Shown here piece after piece: positions 31,265 to 38,708 of a stretch of 49,478 nucleotides of DNA. The DNA is taken from assembly GCF_000741645.1 (NCBI RefSeq), contig NZ_JGZD01000005.1, positions 1 through 49,478 on the forward strand, given 5' to 3'. How positions within the stretch are numbered: position 1 is the stretch's first letter; every line of letters starts with the position of its first letter. This DNA comes from Bifidobacterium minimum. GTDB lineage: Bacteria; Actinomycetota; Actinomycetes; Actinomycetales; Bifidobacteriaceae. A program made the position numbers and the translations under genes. The notes under the pieces were generated by a model. It was not told where the DNA came from. It was given only the letters and a program-made list of their open reading frames with translations, and did no database searches.

Positions 31265-31668
31265 GACTGAATGATGCGTGTGTACTCTTCCGATGTCAAC
31301 ATGTCGGGCTCGTTGTCATCCAAGGCGATTTTGATCAGCCATCCCTCCCCATAGGGATCATTGTTGACAAGCGCCGGATCGTCCGAAACCTCGGTGTTCA
31401 CCGCACGCACAACGCCCGCGACCGGAGACACCAGCGGCTGCACGGCCTTGGAGGATTCCAGTTCCACGACCTCGTCCCCCGCCTGGACCGTATCCCCGAC
31501 CTCGGGGAGATCCACATAGACCAGTTCGCCCAACTGGTCGGCCGCGTACTCGGTGATTCCTATGACCGCGGGATCGACGGAATCGTCGATCCATGCGTGC
31601 TCCTGCGAGTAGCTCAGCTGCTCGGGAACATCGATTCGTCCGGGGCGATCTGTCTCATCAGTGCTCAT
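31261..31668 (-). CDS. gcvH: Glycine cleavage system H protein (lipoyl carrier)
   Basis: The protein has 135 residues and is a single lipoyl domain. The lipoylation Lys is Lys74 in VELESSKAVQPLVSPVAG, and the family C-terminus is GWLIKIALDDNEPDML. ATG 31668 is chosen. TATCCT lies six bases upstream and there is no Shine-Dalgarno, so the mRNA may be leaderless. An upstream GTG would add two residues. No gcvP, gcvT or lpd is in the window, so the partner enzyme is unknown. It is coupled to the App1 gene by a 4-bp overlap. The lipoate ligase at 24632 is the likely modifying enzyme. Confidence 0.93.
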   Translation of the reverse strand: MSTDETDRPGRIDVPEQLSYSQEHAWIDDSVDPAVIGITEYAADQLGELVYVDLPEVGDTVQAGDEVVELESSKAVQPLVSPVAGVVRAVNTEVSDDPALVNNDPYGEGWLIKIALDDNEPDMLTSEEYTRIIQS

Positions 31669-31731
31669 AGACACAGGATACCGCGGGCATCGGCCGTCAC
31701 CACGTCACGGACGTCGTCGGCGCGTGCGCGC

Positions 31732-33456
31732 TCACCGCACCGACGACGATGGCGCCGTCCCAGTGAATTGGACGCGGGTGCCTTTGGGACAGTTCGTGTA
31801 TATCCACTGCGCGTCGGAGGAGTACATATCGACGAACGAAGAGGATGGGGCGGACGACGGATTCCCCGTCTTGATGCTTTCGTCGCTCCAGGAAGCCGAC
31901 AGAAACGCCTGGGACGAGCCGTAATAGGTCACCCAGGCAGCAGAGGACGATGAGGCGCTAGTCGAAGCCCCGCCATCACCCGTCTTCGACGACGACACGC
32001 TCACCGAGGCTTTCTTGGCCGTCTTGACCACATGACTCTGAGTCGATCCCTCCGCTGCCCCCTGTCCCGCCGAGACCAGGAACCGCGCGGCGACACGGGA
32101 CCCCTTGTACACGGTGGCGGTCTGCGCGCTCAGATCCACGACGATCCGCATGTCGACGACCACCGTAGATTTTCCATGGGGCTGGGTGGTGGTCGTCGCC
32201 GAGAACGAACCCGACGTCCCCGACTTCACGGCGGAATGGAGGGAATCCACGAGCTCGTCGACGTTGGACACCGTCACGCCATCGACTCCCTTGACGTCGA
32301 CCATGACGGTTTTGCCGGAGCCGTCGACGATGTCCTTCTCGTTCACCATCGTCCTTCCCACGCTTGAGGGAAGCTTCTTCTCCAGATACTCCCTTATCGC
32401 GTCCCGACTGTAGCTCAGCGAGATGGTCCCCTTGACGGAGTTCCCCTTCGCCACCACCCATGAGGCGATCGTCGCGCGGTCCACGTCGAGCCGTCGGCCC
32501 CCACCGGTGACCGACAACGACAGACCCAGACGCGAGTTCGCCTTCTGCGCCGCCGCCGTCGCCGTCTCGATCGACACTGGCATCTCCGCACGCTCATAGC
32601 GGAAGGTGACATCCTTGAAGCTCCCCGGATCGGACACCACGTCATCGATGGCGTCCCTGATCACCGTGGACTGCGGGGCCTTGCCGGGAAGCCCTCCATT
32701 GACGATGAAGACCTTGTGAAACTTGTCATAGCCGATGGTGGAGGCGACCGGCCTGTCGGCCTTGCGCACGAACCGTTTCGTCAGATACTCGGATAGGGCC
32801 GTGTCATCGCGCGACACCGTCAGGTCGACCGATTCGCCGGTGAACGGCATGTACCTCAGGAAGACGTTCGAGTTCCTTTTGGCCGACAGGATGGATCGGA
32901 CCGTCGGCGCGACCTTCACGGTCACCCCGAGATCCTCCAGCGTGGCCTTCGCGGACTGCGAGTCGCCGTCCGAAAGGTTCAGGCCGGTCCGTTTCGCCGC
33001 CCGCGTCACCGTATCCTTGAGCTGCGCGGACGTCATGCCCGCCACCGACGATCCGGCGAACGTGACTCCCGGAAGGGCGCGGTCGCGATAGTGGGATTCG
33101 GCAAGGCGGAGACCGATGCCGACGGCGAGCGCGCACAAAGCGCAGACGACGGCGAAAACCACCAGCCCGATGCTCTGTCTCTTCGATTCGCGCTTCCTCA
33201 CCACCTCCTCGTCGGTCACGTCCGAGACGGCGGACAGCGGCATGGGCTCATCGTCCACATCCTCGTAGTAAACATCGCCGGAGTCGGGATAGTCGGCACC
33301 GGGATAGTCGGGATCGGGATAGTCGGGATCGGGATAGTCGGCACCGTCATGCACGTGCCCCCCCGAACGGGAGGATCGGCCGACGCCATCGCCCGTACCG
33401 ACGCCATCGCCCCCACCGTCACCATCATGGTTGAAGCCACGCCCACCATCGATCAT
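31732..33456 (-). CDS. L,D-transpeptidase-like cell-wall protein with lost catalytic motif
   Basis: The protein has 574 residues. A Gly/Asp-rich cytoplasmic tail carries a DYPDPDYPDPDYPGADYP repeat (coded at 33285-33345), followed by a membrane anchor SIGLVVFAVVCALCALAVGI. Two peptidoglycan-binding type repeats (as in VanW/YkuD proteins) fill about 125-410. The last about 150 residues resemble a YkuD domain, with the entry VVDLSAQTATVYKGSRVA and exit DMYSSDAQWIYTNCPKGTRV. The catalytic SHGCVNM is replaced by SSSFVDM, so the His and Cys are gone, and a Ser/Thr-rich stretch replaces the middle of the domain. A non-catalytic wall-binding role is likely. GGAGGG precedes ATG 33456. Confidence 0.8.
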   Translation of the reverse strand: MIDGGRGFNHDGDGGGDGVGTGDGVGRSSRSGGHVHDGADYPDPDYPDPDYPGADYPDSGDVYYEDVDDEPMPLSAVSDVTDEEVVRKRESKRQSIGLVVFAVVCALCALAVGIGLRLAESHYRDRALPGVTFAGSSVAGMTSAQLKDTVTRAAKRTGLNLSDGDSQSAKATLEDLGVTVKVAPTVRSILSAKRNSNVFLRYMPFTGESVDLTVSRDDTALSEYLTKRFVRKADRPVASTIGYDKFHKVFIVNGGLPGKAPQSTVIRDAIDDVVSDPGSFKDVTFRYERAEMPVSIETATAAAQKANSRLGLSLSVTGGGRRLDVDRATIASWVVAKGNSVKGTISLSYSRDAIREYLEKKLPSSVGRTMVNEKDIVDGSGKTVMVDVKGVDGVTVSNVDELVDSLHSAVKSGTSGSFSATTTTQPHGKSTVVVDMRIVVDLSAQTATVYKGSRVAARFLVSAGQGAAEGSTQSHVVKTAKKASVSVSSSKTGDGGASTSASSSSAAWVTYYGSSQAFLSASWSDESIKTGNPSSAPSSSFVDMYSSDAQWIYTNCPKGTRVQFTGTAPSSSVR

Positions 33457-33496
33457 CGTGTGACCCTCCGTCCATGTCTCGTGTCCTCGCCGACGA

Positions 33497-34522
33497 TCAG
33501 TCCAATTCCCGACCGTACCATTGTTCGATCATGTACCGCGCTATGGTCGCCCTTCCGGGAGCCACCATCGTCTCTGACGTCAACGCGTCGGAATACTCCT
33601 CACGTGACATCCACCGCGCGTCCACCGTCTCCCTATCATCAACGTGGATGTCGATGCTTCTCGCCCGGGCCGTGAAGGCGACCATCAACGACGCCGGATA
33701 GGGCCACGGCTGGGATCCCAGATAGCGGACCTCGCCCAGTCCGACCCCCGTCTCCTCGCGAGCCTCGCGCCGGGCCGCGTGCTCCAGGTTCTCCCCCGAC
33801 TCGACGAATCCCGCCGACACCGAGTACAGACGATCGTCATCCCACTCGGCGTTGTGCTGCAGAAGAAGACGGTCGTCGCCGTCGACGACCGACGTGATGA
33901 CCGCGGGCTCGACCCTTGGGAACAGCAGGTGGTGGTCATCGCCACGGCATCGCTGCCCCCATCCCGACAGTGCCGCCACGACCGTCGCCCCGCACATCGG
34001 ACAGAACGACTGCCTCGAATGCCATACGCTCAATGAGCTCGCCGTCGTCGCAAGCCCCGCGTCACGCGCCGACGCATGAGGGGCGACGTCACGGAGAGAC
34101 ACCCAATCGAAACGCATCCTCATCCGCTCAAGGATGGCTTCGGGCCCCGCGTCCCCCTCCCGGCCGGCGTCCGATGAGCCGATGTCCACGGCCACCACCG
34201 ACGCGCGGGAGTCCCCCCGAGGGTACGACCCCAGATACATCCATATGACGTTCCGCTCCTCTCCCAGCCACGTTCGTGCATAGGGGCCGGGGATGGTCGC
34301 CAGACGCACACGCGCCGATCTCATGACCAGACGACTGGCCTGTCCTCGAGGCACAGCCAGCTTCCCCGCGCACACGGCGACAACCGACGTGGATGGATCG
34401 GCGAGCGCGTCCGGGATGAGACGGGGATCGGCACGGCGATCCACCTGATAGTCGACGTCGCCCTGCGCGAGAGGCAGGAAGGGCAGGGGCATCGCCGTGG
34501 CGAAGGAGGGAGGTACCGCCAT
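33497..34522 (-). CDS. nudC: NAD(+)/NADH diphosphatase (Nudix)
   Basis: The protein has 341 residues. It hydrolyses NADH or NAD-capped RNA to the mononucleotides. A zinc-ribbon with CPMCG lies in the middle, its second pair reduced to one Cys (QRCRGDD). The Nudix box is GFVESGENLEHAARREAREE plus TGV, and the family marker SQPWPYPAS follows. The N-terminal domain is divergent. The stop of the hydrolase gene upstream and this ATG overlap by one base (TGATG), so the two are translationally coupled. Confidence 0.92.
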   Translation of the reverse strand: MAVPPSFATAMPLPFLPLAQGDVDYQVDRRADPRLIPDALADPSTSVVAVCAGKLAVPRGQASRLVMRSARVRLATIPGPYARTWLGEERNVIWMYLGSYPRGDSRASVVAVDIGSSDAGREGDAGPEAILERMRMRFDWVSLRDVAPHASARDAGLATTASSLSVWHSRQSFCPMCGATVVAALSGWGQRCRGDDHHLLFPRVEPAVITSVVDGDDRLLLQHNAEWDDDRLYSVSAGFVESGENLEHAARREAREETGVGLGEVRYLGSQPWPYPASLMVAFTARARSIDIHVDDRETVDARWMSREEYSDALTSETMVAPGRATIARYMIEQWYGRELD

Positions 34523-35382
34523 CAGCCGTTGACCCGCTCGGCCAGATCGACAAGAGCTCCGGCGACGGTACGCGGATGCTCGAACGCGCTGAAATGACCG
34601 CAGTCCTCCACCACGGTGAAGGCGCAGCTCGTCGAGGTCATCGCGGCGGCCATGGACCGCATGGAATCAACGGAGCTTGAGGGATCCCTGTCCCCCACGA
34701 CGATGGCGGCCGGCGCGGTCACCGATCCCAGCTGATCGGTCAGATCGTCCCTGCCCGCGGCCATGCGCTGACGCCAGGCGATGCCCTCCGGCGTCTGCTC
34801 GGCAATCCATTCGGAGAACGGAACGATGAAATCCTGCGATCTCTTGACCGTCGAATCCCCCTCCTTCGGCTCGGCGAAGTGCCGGACAGGAGACACGTCG
34901 TGGCGGGACAGTGCCAAGGATGCGCAATCCAACCTCCCCTGGCGAGCCCGTGGCGGATCGACGCCGACCCTGGTGTCGCATAACGCCAGGCCTTCGACCA
35001 TATCGGGATGCCGCCGCTGCATATCGGCAGCCACATATCCTCCCATGGAGAGCCCCACCCAGATGGCTCCGGAGAAACCGGCATCGGACACCAGACGCGC
35101 ATAGGCGTCCGTGAGATTGTCCAGGGCGTCCGGATACGAACCGTCATCCGCCATGTTCCCGGTGTCGTGGTCGTCGGGAACGGGAGAGTCCCCGGAGCCC
35201 GGCATGTCGGGGGCCCAGACCGCGAAGGGATCCATTCCCCTTTCCTCGGACATCCGCACGATCTCCCTCCCGCAACGGTCCCACATGCGGTGATCGACGG
35301 GAAAGGCGTTGATGAGCACCATGGGGTATCCCTGGTCGGGGCCTGATACGCGGTACGGAGTGTTATGAATATCTATGGTCAT
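34522..35382 (-). CDS. Alpha/beta-fold hydrolase
   Basis: The protein has 286 residues from ATG 35382, preceded by AAGGAAGG. The nucleophile elbow is WVGLSMGGYVAADM, the acid is probably Asp in VVGDRDPSSS, and the His is in VEDCGHFSAFEHP. The oxyanion region is near LINAFPVDHRMWD. It is cytosolic with no signal. The family is generic (esterase or 3-oxoadipate enol-lactonase-like), so the substrate cannot be named. It is coupled to nudC by a 1-bp overlap. Confidence 0.85.
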   Translation of the reverse strand: MTIDIHNTPYRVSGPDQGYPMVLINAFPVDHRMWDRCGREIVRMSEERGMDPFAVWAPDMPGSGDSPVPDDHDTGNMADDGSYPDALDNLTDAYARLVSDAGFSGAIWVGLSMGGYVAADMQRRHPDMVEGLALCDTRVGVDPPRARQGRLDCASLALSRHDVSPVRHFAEPKEGDSTVKRSQDFIVPFSEWIAEQTPEGIAWRQRMAAGRDDLTDQLGSVTAPAAIVVGDRDPSSSVDSMRSMAAAMTSTSCAFTVVEDCGHFSAFEHPRTVAGALVDLAERVNG

Positions 35383-35477
35383 AATCAACCTTCCTTGCAC
35401 ACGCGGGATGCCGATCCCGCCACTCGGGAGCGACCCGCGCGGGCGTTGCGTCCATGCGGGTCGTCACCATCACCCAT

Positions 35478-36104
35478 TCAGAGGCCGGCCCAGGCCAAGG
35501 CCTGCCGGACGATGCGACCGTGGCCGTTGCCCATCTGCGAGATGACGACGTCCATCTCGCCTCTGACGGGATCGGTCCACTCGACGTCCAGCATCTCGTC
35601 CTGGGGCTTGCAGTCGCCGGCGATCGGGACCACGTAGCACAACGCGACCACGTGCTGTCGGGGATCATAGAACTCCGACACGCCCGGAGTGGGGAAGAAC
35701 TCGGCGACGCTGAAGGGCGTGGGGCTCTGAGGAAGAACGGGAAGCGCTATCTCGCCCAGATCCTTGGAGATGTTGCGCACTATGGCCTCGCGGATGGTCT
35801 CGTGAAAAAGCACGCGCCCGGCGATGAGCGTGCGACTCACCGATCCGTCATCGGTCACGCGCAGAAGCGACCCGACGGCGACGACGCGACCGAAATCATC
35901 CGTCCGGACGGGGACGACCTCCACGTATGGAATCGGAGTCTGCCGGCGGACGCGCTGTATCTCGGACGCGGACAACCATCCGGGAGGATTGTCCCGGCCC
36001 GACCCCCTCACGAAATCCTCGGGGGTTATGCCGTCGAACTCTCCACGGCGACGGCCCTCGTCATAGTCGCCCTCATCGGGCACCTCATCGTTCAGGACTG
36101 GCAT
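35478..36104 (-). CDS. DUF4916 protein (Nudix-like)
   Basis: The protein has 208 residues. The actinobacterial family DUF4916 is related to Nudix hydrolases. Family stretches are IPYVEVVPVRTDDFGRVV, LIAGRVLFHETIREAI, LPQSPTPFSVAEFFPTPG and RQHVVALCYVVPIAGDC. No canonical Nudix box (Gx5Ex7REUxEExGU) can be seen, so catalysis of that kind is doubtful. The N-terminal about 40 residues are acidic and likely disordered. It is divergent from trxA. The 95 bp to the alpha/beta hydrolase downstream are free of genes. Confidence 0.8.
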   Translation of the reverse strand: MPVLNDEVPDEGDYDEGRRRGEFDGITPEDFVRGSGRDNPPGWLSASEIQRVRRQTPIPYVEVVPVRTDDFGRVVAVGSLLRVTDDGSVSRTLIAGRVLFHETIREAIVRNISKDLGEIALPVLPQSPTPFSVAEFFPTPGVSEFYDPRQHVVALCYVVPIAGDCKPQDEMLDVEWTDPVRGEMDVVISQMGNGHGRIVRQALAWAGL

Positions 36105-36293
36105 GCTCCCATTATCCCTCCATCGTCATGCCGGCACGTTGCCGCTACATGACATCACATGGTGCCACCTTATGGACGGTCTTATGGATGTGCCGTCAGC
36201 GGATTCGACGTTTTTTCACCAACCCTGGTGGCATGATGATGACATAACAGCGCTGCGCCGCACCGCGCATCACCCCATGAAAGGACACCCCCG

Positions 36294-36635
36294 ATGGCAA
36301 CCCAAGCCGTGACCACCCAAACATTCGAGAAAACCATCACCGACAACGACATCGTCCTCGTCGATTTCTGGGCCACCTGGTGCGGCCCCTGCCGGGCCTT
36401 CGGACCGGTTTTCGAGCAGGCCAGCGAAAAGAACCCCGACATCGTCTTCGCGAAGGTCGACGTCGACCAGAACCAGGAGCTGGCGGGCGCCGCCGGAATA
36501 CAGTCCATCCCCACGCTCATGGTGTCCAAGAAGGGACAGATCATCTTCAAGCAGGCGGGCGCGCTCCGCGCCTCGGATCTTGATGATCTCATCACGCAGG
36601 CACGCAATCTGGATATGTCGAAAACGGCGGAATGA
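36294..36635 (+). CDS. trxA: Thioredoxin
   Basis: The protein has 113 residues and is a cytosolic dithiol reductant. The active site is WATWCGPCR with Cys30 and Cys33, and the cis-Pro loop is IQSIPTLMV. It is full length. AAAGGA precedes ATG 36294 with about 9 bases between. No thioredoxin reductase is nearby, and it stands alone between the divergent DUF4916 gene and the Rpf-like gene. The short inverted repeat CACCA-ACCC-TGGTG about 70 bp upstream could be an operator. Confidence 0.96.
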   Translation: MATQAVTTQTFEKTITDNDIVLVDFWATWCGPCRAFGPVFEQASEKNPDIVFAKVDVDQNQELAGAAGIQSIPTLMVSKKGQIIFKQAGALRASDLDDLITQARNLDMSKTAE

Positions 36636-36657
36636 CGGCGTCCGCGATGGATCGAAC

Positions 36658-36689
36658 GACCCGGTCCGGGCCTTCCCCGGCACCGGGTC
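36658..36689 (+). terminator. Probable terminator after trxA
   Basis: GACCCGGT and ACCGGGTC form an 8-bp outer stem around a GC-rich inner repeat (CCGGG with CCCGG), 22 bp after the trxA stop. The U-tract is short (TTT at 36691). Confidence 0.55.
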
Positions 36690-36691
36690 AT

Positions 36692-36720
36692 TTGGACTCG
36701 GGCCCCCGCAGGGCTATTAT
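36692..36720 (+). promoter_or_regulatory. Promoter of the Rpf-like gene
   Basis: TTGGAC (36692-36697), a 17-bp spacer and TATTAT (36715-36720) are present. A start near 36727 gives a leader of about 115 bases before ATG 36843. I searched the leader by eye for a ydaO/c-di-AMP riboswitch core and did not recognise one. Confidence 0.6.
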
Positions 36721-36842
36721 GGTCGCCGGATGCGTATACCAAGTAGCCGCGTCATGCAGCCAACGTTGACGGCGGACACCCTCTTGGGTCGTCTGTTATC
36801 AATAGACGAGGCGCATATCTGAACGGTCGATCAAGGAGAGCA

Positions 36843-37859
36843 ATGGCCAACCACCGCAGGCGAAGAACGACCTTGACGTCCCTGAGCAAAAAGCAGTGGG
36901 TTCGCATCGTGGCGACGCTCACGGCCGTGGGACTTCTGGCATCCGGAGCTGCGGTCTCCCGAAACTTCTACGCGCAGGAGCAGTCCTCGAAGTCACGCGT
37001 CACCGCGTACTCGGCTACGGACAGCAGCGCGCTTGACGTGTCACGTGGGTACGATCGGCAGCCCATCAAAGGCCTCAAAGCGGGAACCGCCATGGTCACG
37101 GTGACGATCAACGGCAAGTCCCGTGTGGTGCTGGGCACGAAGTTCACCGATGTCAAATCCGTCCTCGATGCCGGAGACATCACGCTGGATCCCGACGACA
37201 CCATCTCCCCCTCGCTGACGACCAAGGTCTCCGAATCGACGTCCATCACCATCACCCGCGCATCAGCGGATCTTCAGACCAGCACCACGTCGATAGCCTT
37301 CAACGTCGTGCGCAAGACCACATCCGCGCTCCCCAAGGGAACCGAGCAGGTCAAAACACAGGGCGTCAAAGGCGTCATGGAGACGACCAGCCTGGTGACA
37401 CGTTCGGGATCGCATATCGTCGAATCCAACATCTTCACCTCATACGTCAAAAAGGCTCCCGTCGACGAGGTCATCCTCGTGGGAACGGGGACCACCTCGT
37501 CGTCATCGTCATCGTCGTCGTCCTCCGCGGCATCAACCGACATCGGAACGACCACGCCCGTCGGCGACATGCAGAAATGGGCGCACGACTACATGCTGTC
37601 CAACGGATACACCGAGGCGGATTTTACCGCGACCGTGTACATCATCTCCCACGAGTCCGGCTGGAGGGTCAACGCCGTCAATCCCAGTGGCGCCTATGGA
37701 CTTCCCCAGGCCCTTCCGGGCAGCAAGATGGCCTCCGCCGGGTCGGACTGGGCCACCAACTACCAGACGCAGCTCAAATGGTTCTGGGGCTACTGCGCGC
37801 AGCGATATGGCAGCGTCCAGGGAGCCTACTCCTACTGGCAGGCCCACAGCTCCTACTGA
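36843..37859 (+). CDS. G5-domain, lytic-transglycosylase-like cell-wall protein (Rpf-like)
   Basis: The protein has 338 residues. A signal anchor (about 21-40, VRIVATLTAVGLLASGAAVS) is followed by a DUF348-like segment (GTAMVTVTINGKSRVVLGTK). A G5 domain has FNVVRKTTSALPKGTEQV and TQGVKGVMETT. A run of ten serines follows. The C-terminal domain of about 95 residues is lysozyme-like: YIISHESGWRVNAVNPSG, AYGLPQALPGSKM and WGYCAQRYGS, with Glu of HESGW the probable catalytic acid. It is expected to cut or remodel peptidoglycan outside the membrane. AAGGAGAG precedes the start. Confidence 0.9.
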   Translation: MANHRRRRTTLTSLSKKQWVRIVATLTAVGLLASGAAVSRNFYAQEQSSKSRVTAYSATDSSALDVSRGYDRQPIKGLKAGTAMVTVTINGKSRVVLGTKFTDVKSVLDAGDITLDPDDTISPSLTTKVSESTSITITRASADLQTSTTSIAFNVVRKTTSALPKGTEQVKTQGVKGVMETTSLVTRSGSHIVESNIFTSYVKKAPVDEVILVGTGTTSSSSSSSSSSAASTDIGTTTPVGDMQKWAHDYMLSNGYTEADFTATVYIISHESGWRVNAVNPSGAYGLPQALPGSKMASAGSDWATNYQTQLKWFWGYCAQRYGSVQGAYSYWQAHSSY

Positions 37860-38227
37860 TCCGCTACCTCTGATCCGCCATCCGGTACCTCTGACTCGGA
37901 AGGCTCTTCTCCGCGGCGTCTTCGTCCCCATTCCAACGGGGAGAGGGTTCCAACGGGAAGAAGGCGCCGTATGCGTTTATGAATTTCGGCTCCGAATCCT
38001 GTTGTCTCTCGAACCGTGTGGTCTCTCGAACCCCGTCACCTGAGAACGATAAGAGTGTGCGTGTCTCTCTCTCATCATTTGCTGCTCCGGACAGGTGCTT
38101 CTCCACCTCGCAACACCAGACAGAATGACGAAGACGATGACAGGATGACGACAACCACTAACCGATGACGGTGACCGGACGCCTCTTCATGGTTATTCCC
38201 CCAAAGCGGACCCACATGACAGTGGAC
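37860..38227. other. Gene-free stretch with short direct repeats
   Basis: No frame here has a credible start, ribosome site or protein-like composition. Two pairs of near-identical words occur: TTCCAACGGG (twice between 37933 and 37957) and TCTCTCGAACC (twice between 38002 and 38032). It separates the Rpf-like gene from the converging polysaccharide-control genes. Confidence 0.5.
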
Positions 38228-38659
38228 TCACATGACCATGACCAGAAACGCCGCACCTACGGCCGCAGCAATTGCGGACGGCCCGCACCACCACGGAAAG
38301 GACGCCCCGAACGGTTTCGCTGCGGCGTGGCGGGCCTCCCGGACCGCACGAGTCGCACCGATGCTTTTCCCCGAGGCCGGCGACGCGGTGTGACGGTCAC
38401 GTCCATCAGAGGCGCGTGACAAGGAATCCCGCCCATCGGAAGCAACCGATCGTACGGACCTGCGAAAATCGATGACCGGAATATCCCATGATGAGTCCAC
38501 GATGTCACGGTCATACGCCGGGTCGGCGGGGAGGCTCGGCAACTGGGAGCCATTCGGAATCATGGGGGCATCGGCGATCGAAGCGTTCCCGGACGCGCTG
38601 TGATTCACCGGAACACGCATGAGCAACGCTAAGTCAAAGGCACCGTCGATATCGCTCAT
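38228..38659 (-). CDS. Small tail-anchored protein, function unknown
   Basis: The protein has 143 residues. The body is polar and probably disordered, with a duplicated peptide (VASDGRDSLSRASDGRDR) and several Arg-Ser rich stretches. The last about 20 residues are hydrophobic (CGPSAIAAAVGAAFLVMVM) and end the protein, as in a tail-anchored membrane protein. AGGGAG sits ahead of ATG 38659. It lies 49 bp downstream of the BY-kinase on the same strand, so it is probably the last gene of that operon. The Ser-rich cytosolic part might be a partner or substrate of the operon's kinase and phosphatase, which is inference. I recognise no family. Confidence 0.55.
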   Translation of the reverse strand: MSDIDGAFDLALLMRVPVNHSASGNASIADAPMIPNGSQLPSLPADPAYDRDIVDSSWDIPVIDFRRSVRSVASDGRDSLSRASDGRDRHTASPASGKSIGATRAVREARHAAAKPFGASFPWWCGPSAIAAAVGAAFLVMVM

Positions 38660-38708
38660 CGCGCAGACTCCCTGTCATCAAAAACGGGCATTGACGCACC
38701 ACAATCGA

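Noticed and set aside
36728..36842. c-di-AMP (ydaO) riboswitch in the Rpf-like leader
   Set aside because: I could not identify the conserved core by eye, so it is not called.
37864..38154. Minus-strand frame of 96 codons after the Rpf-like gene
   Set aside because: The composition is random-like, with no start signal. It is treated as non-coding.
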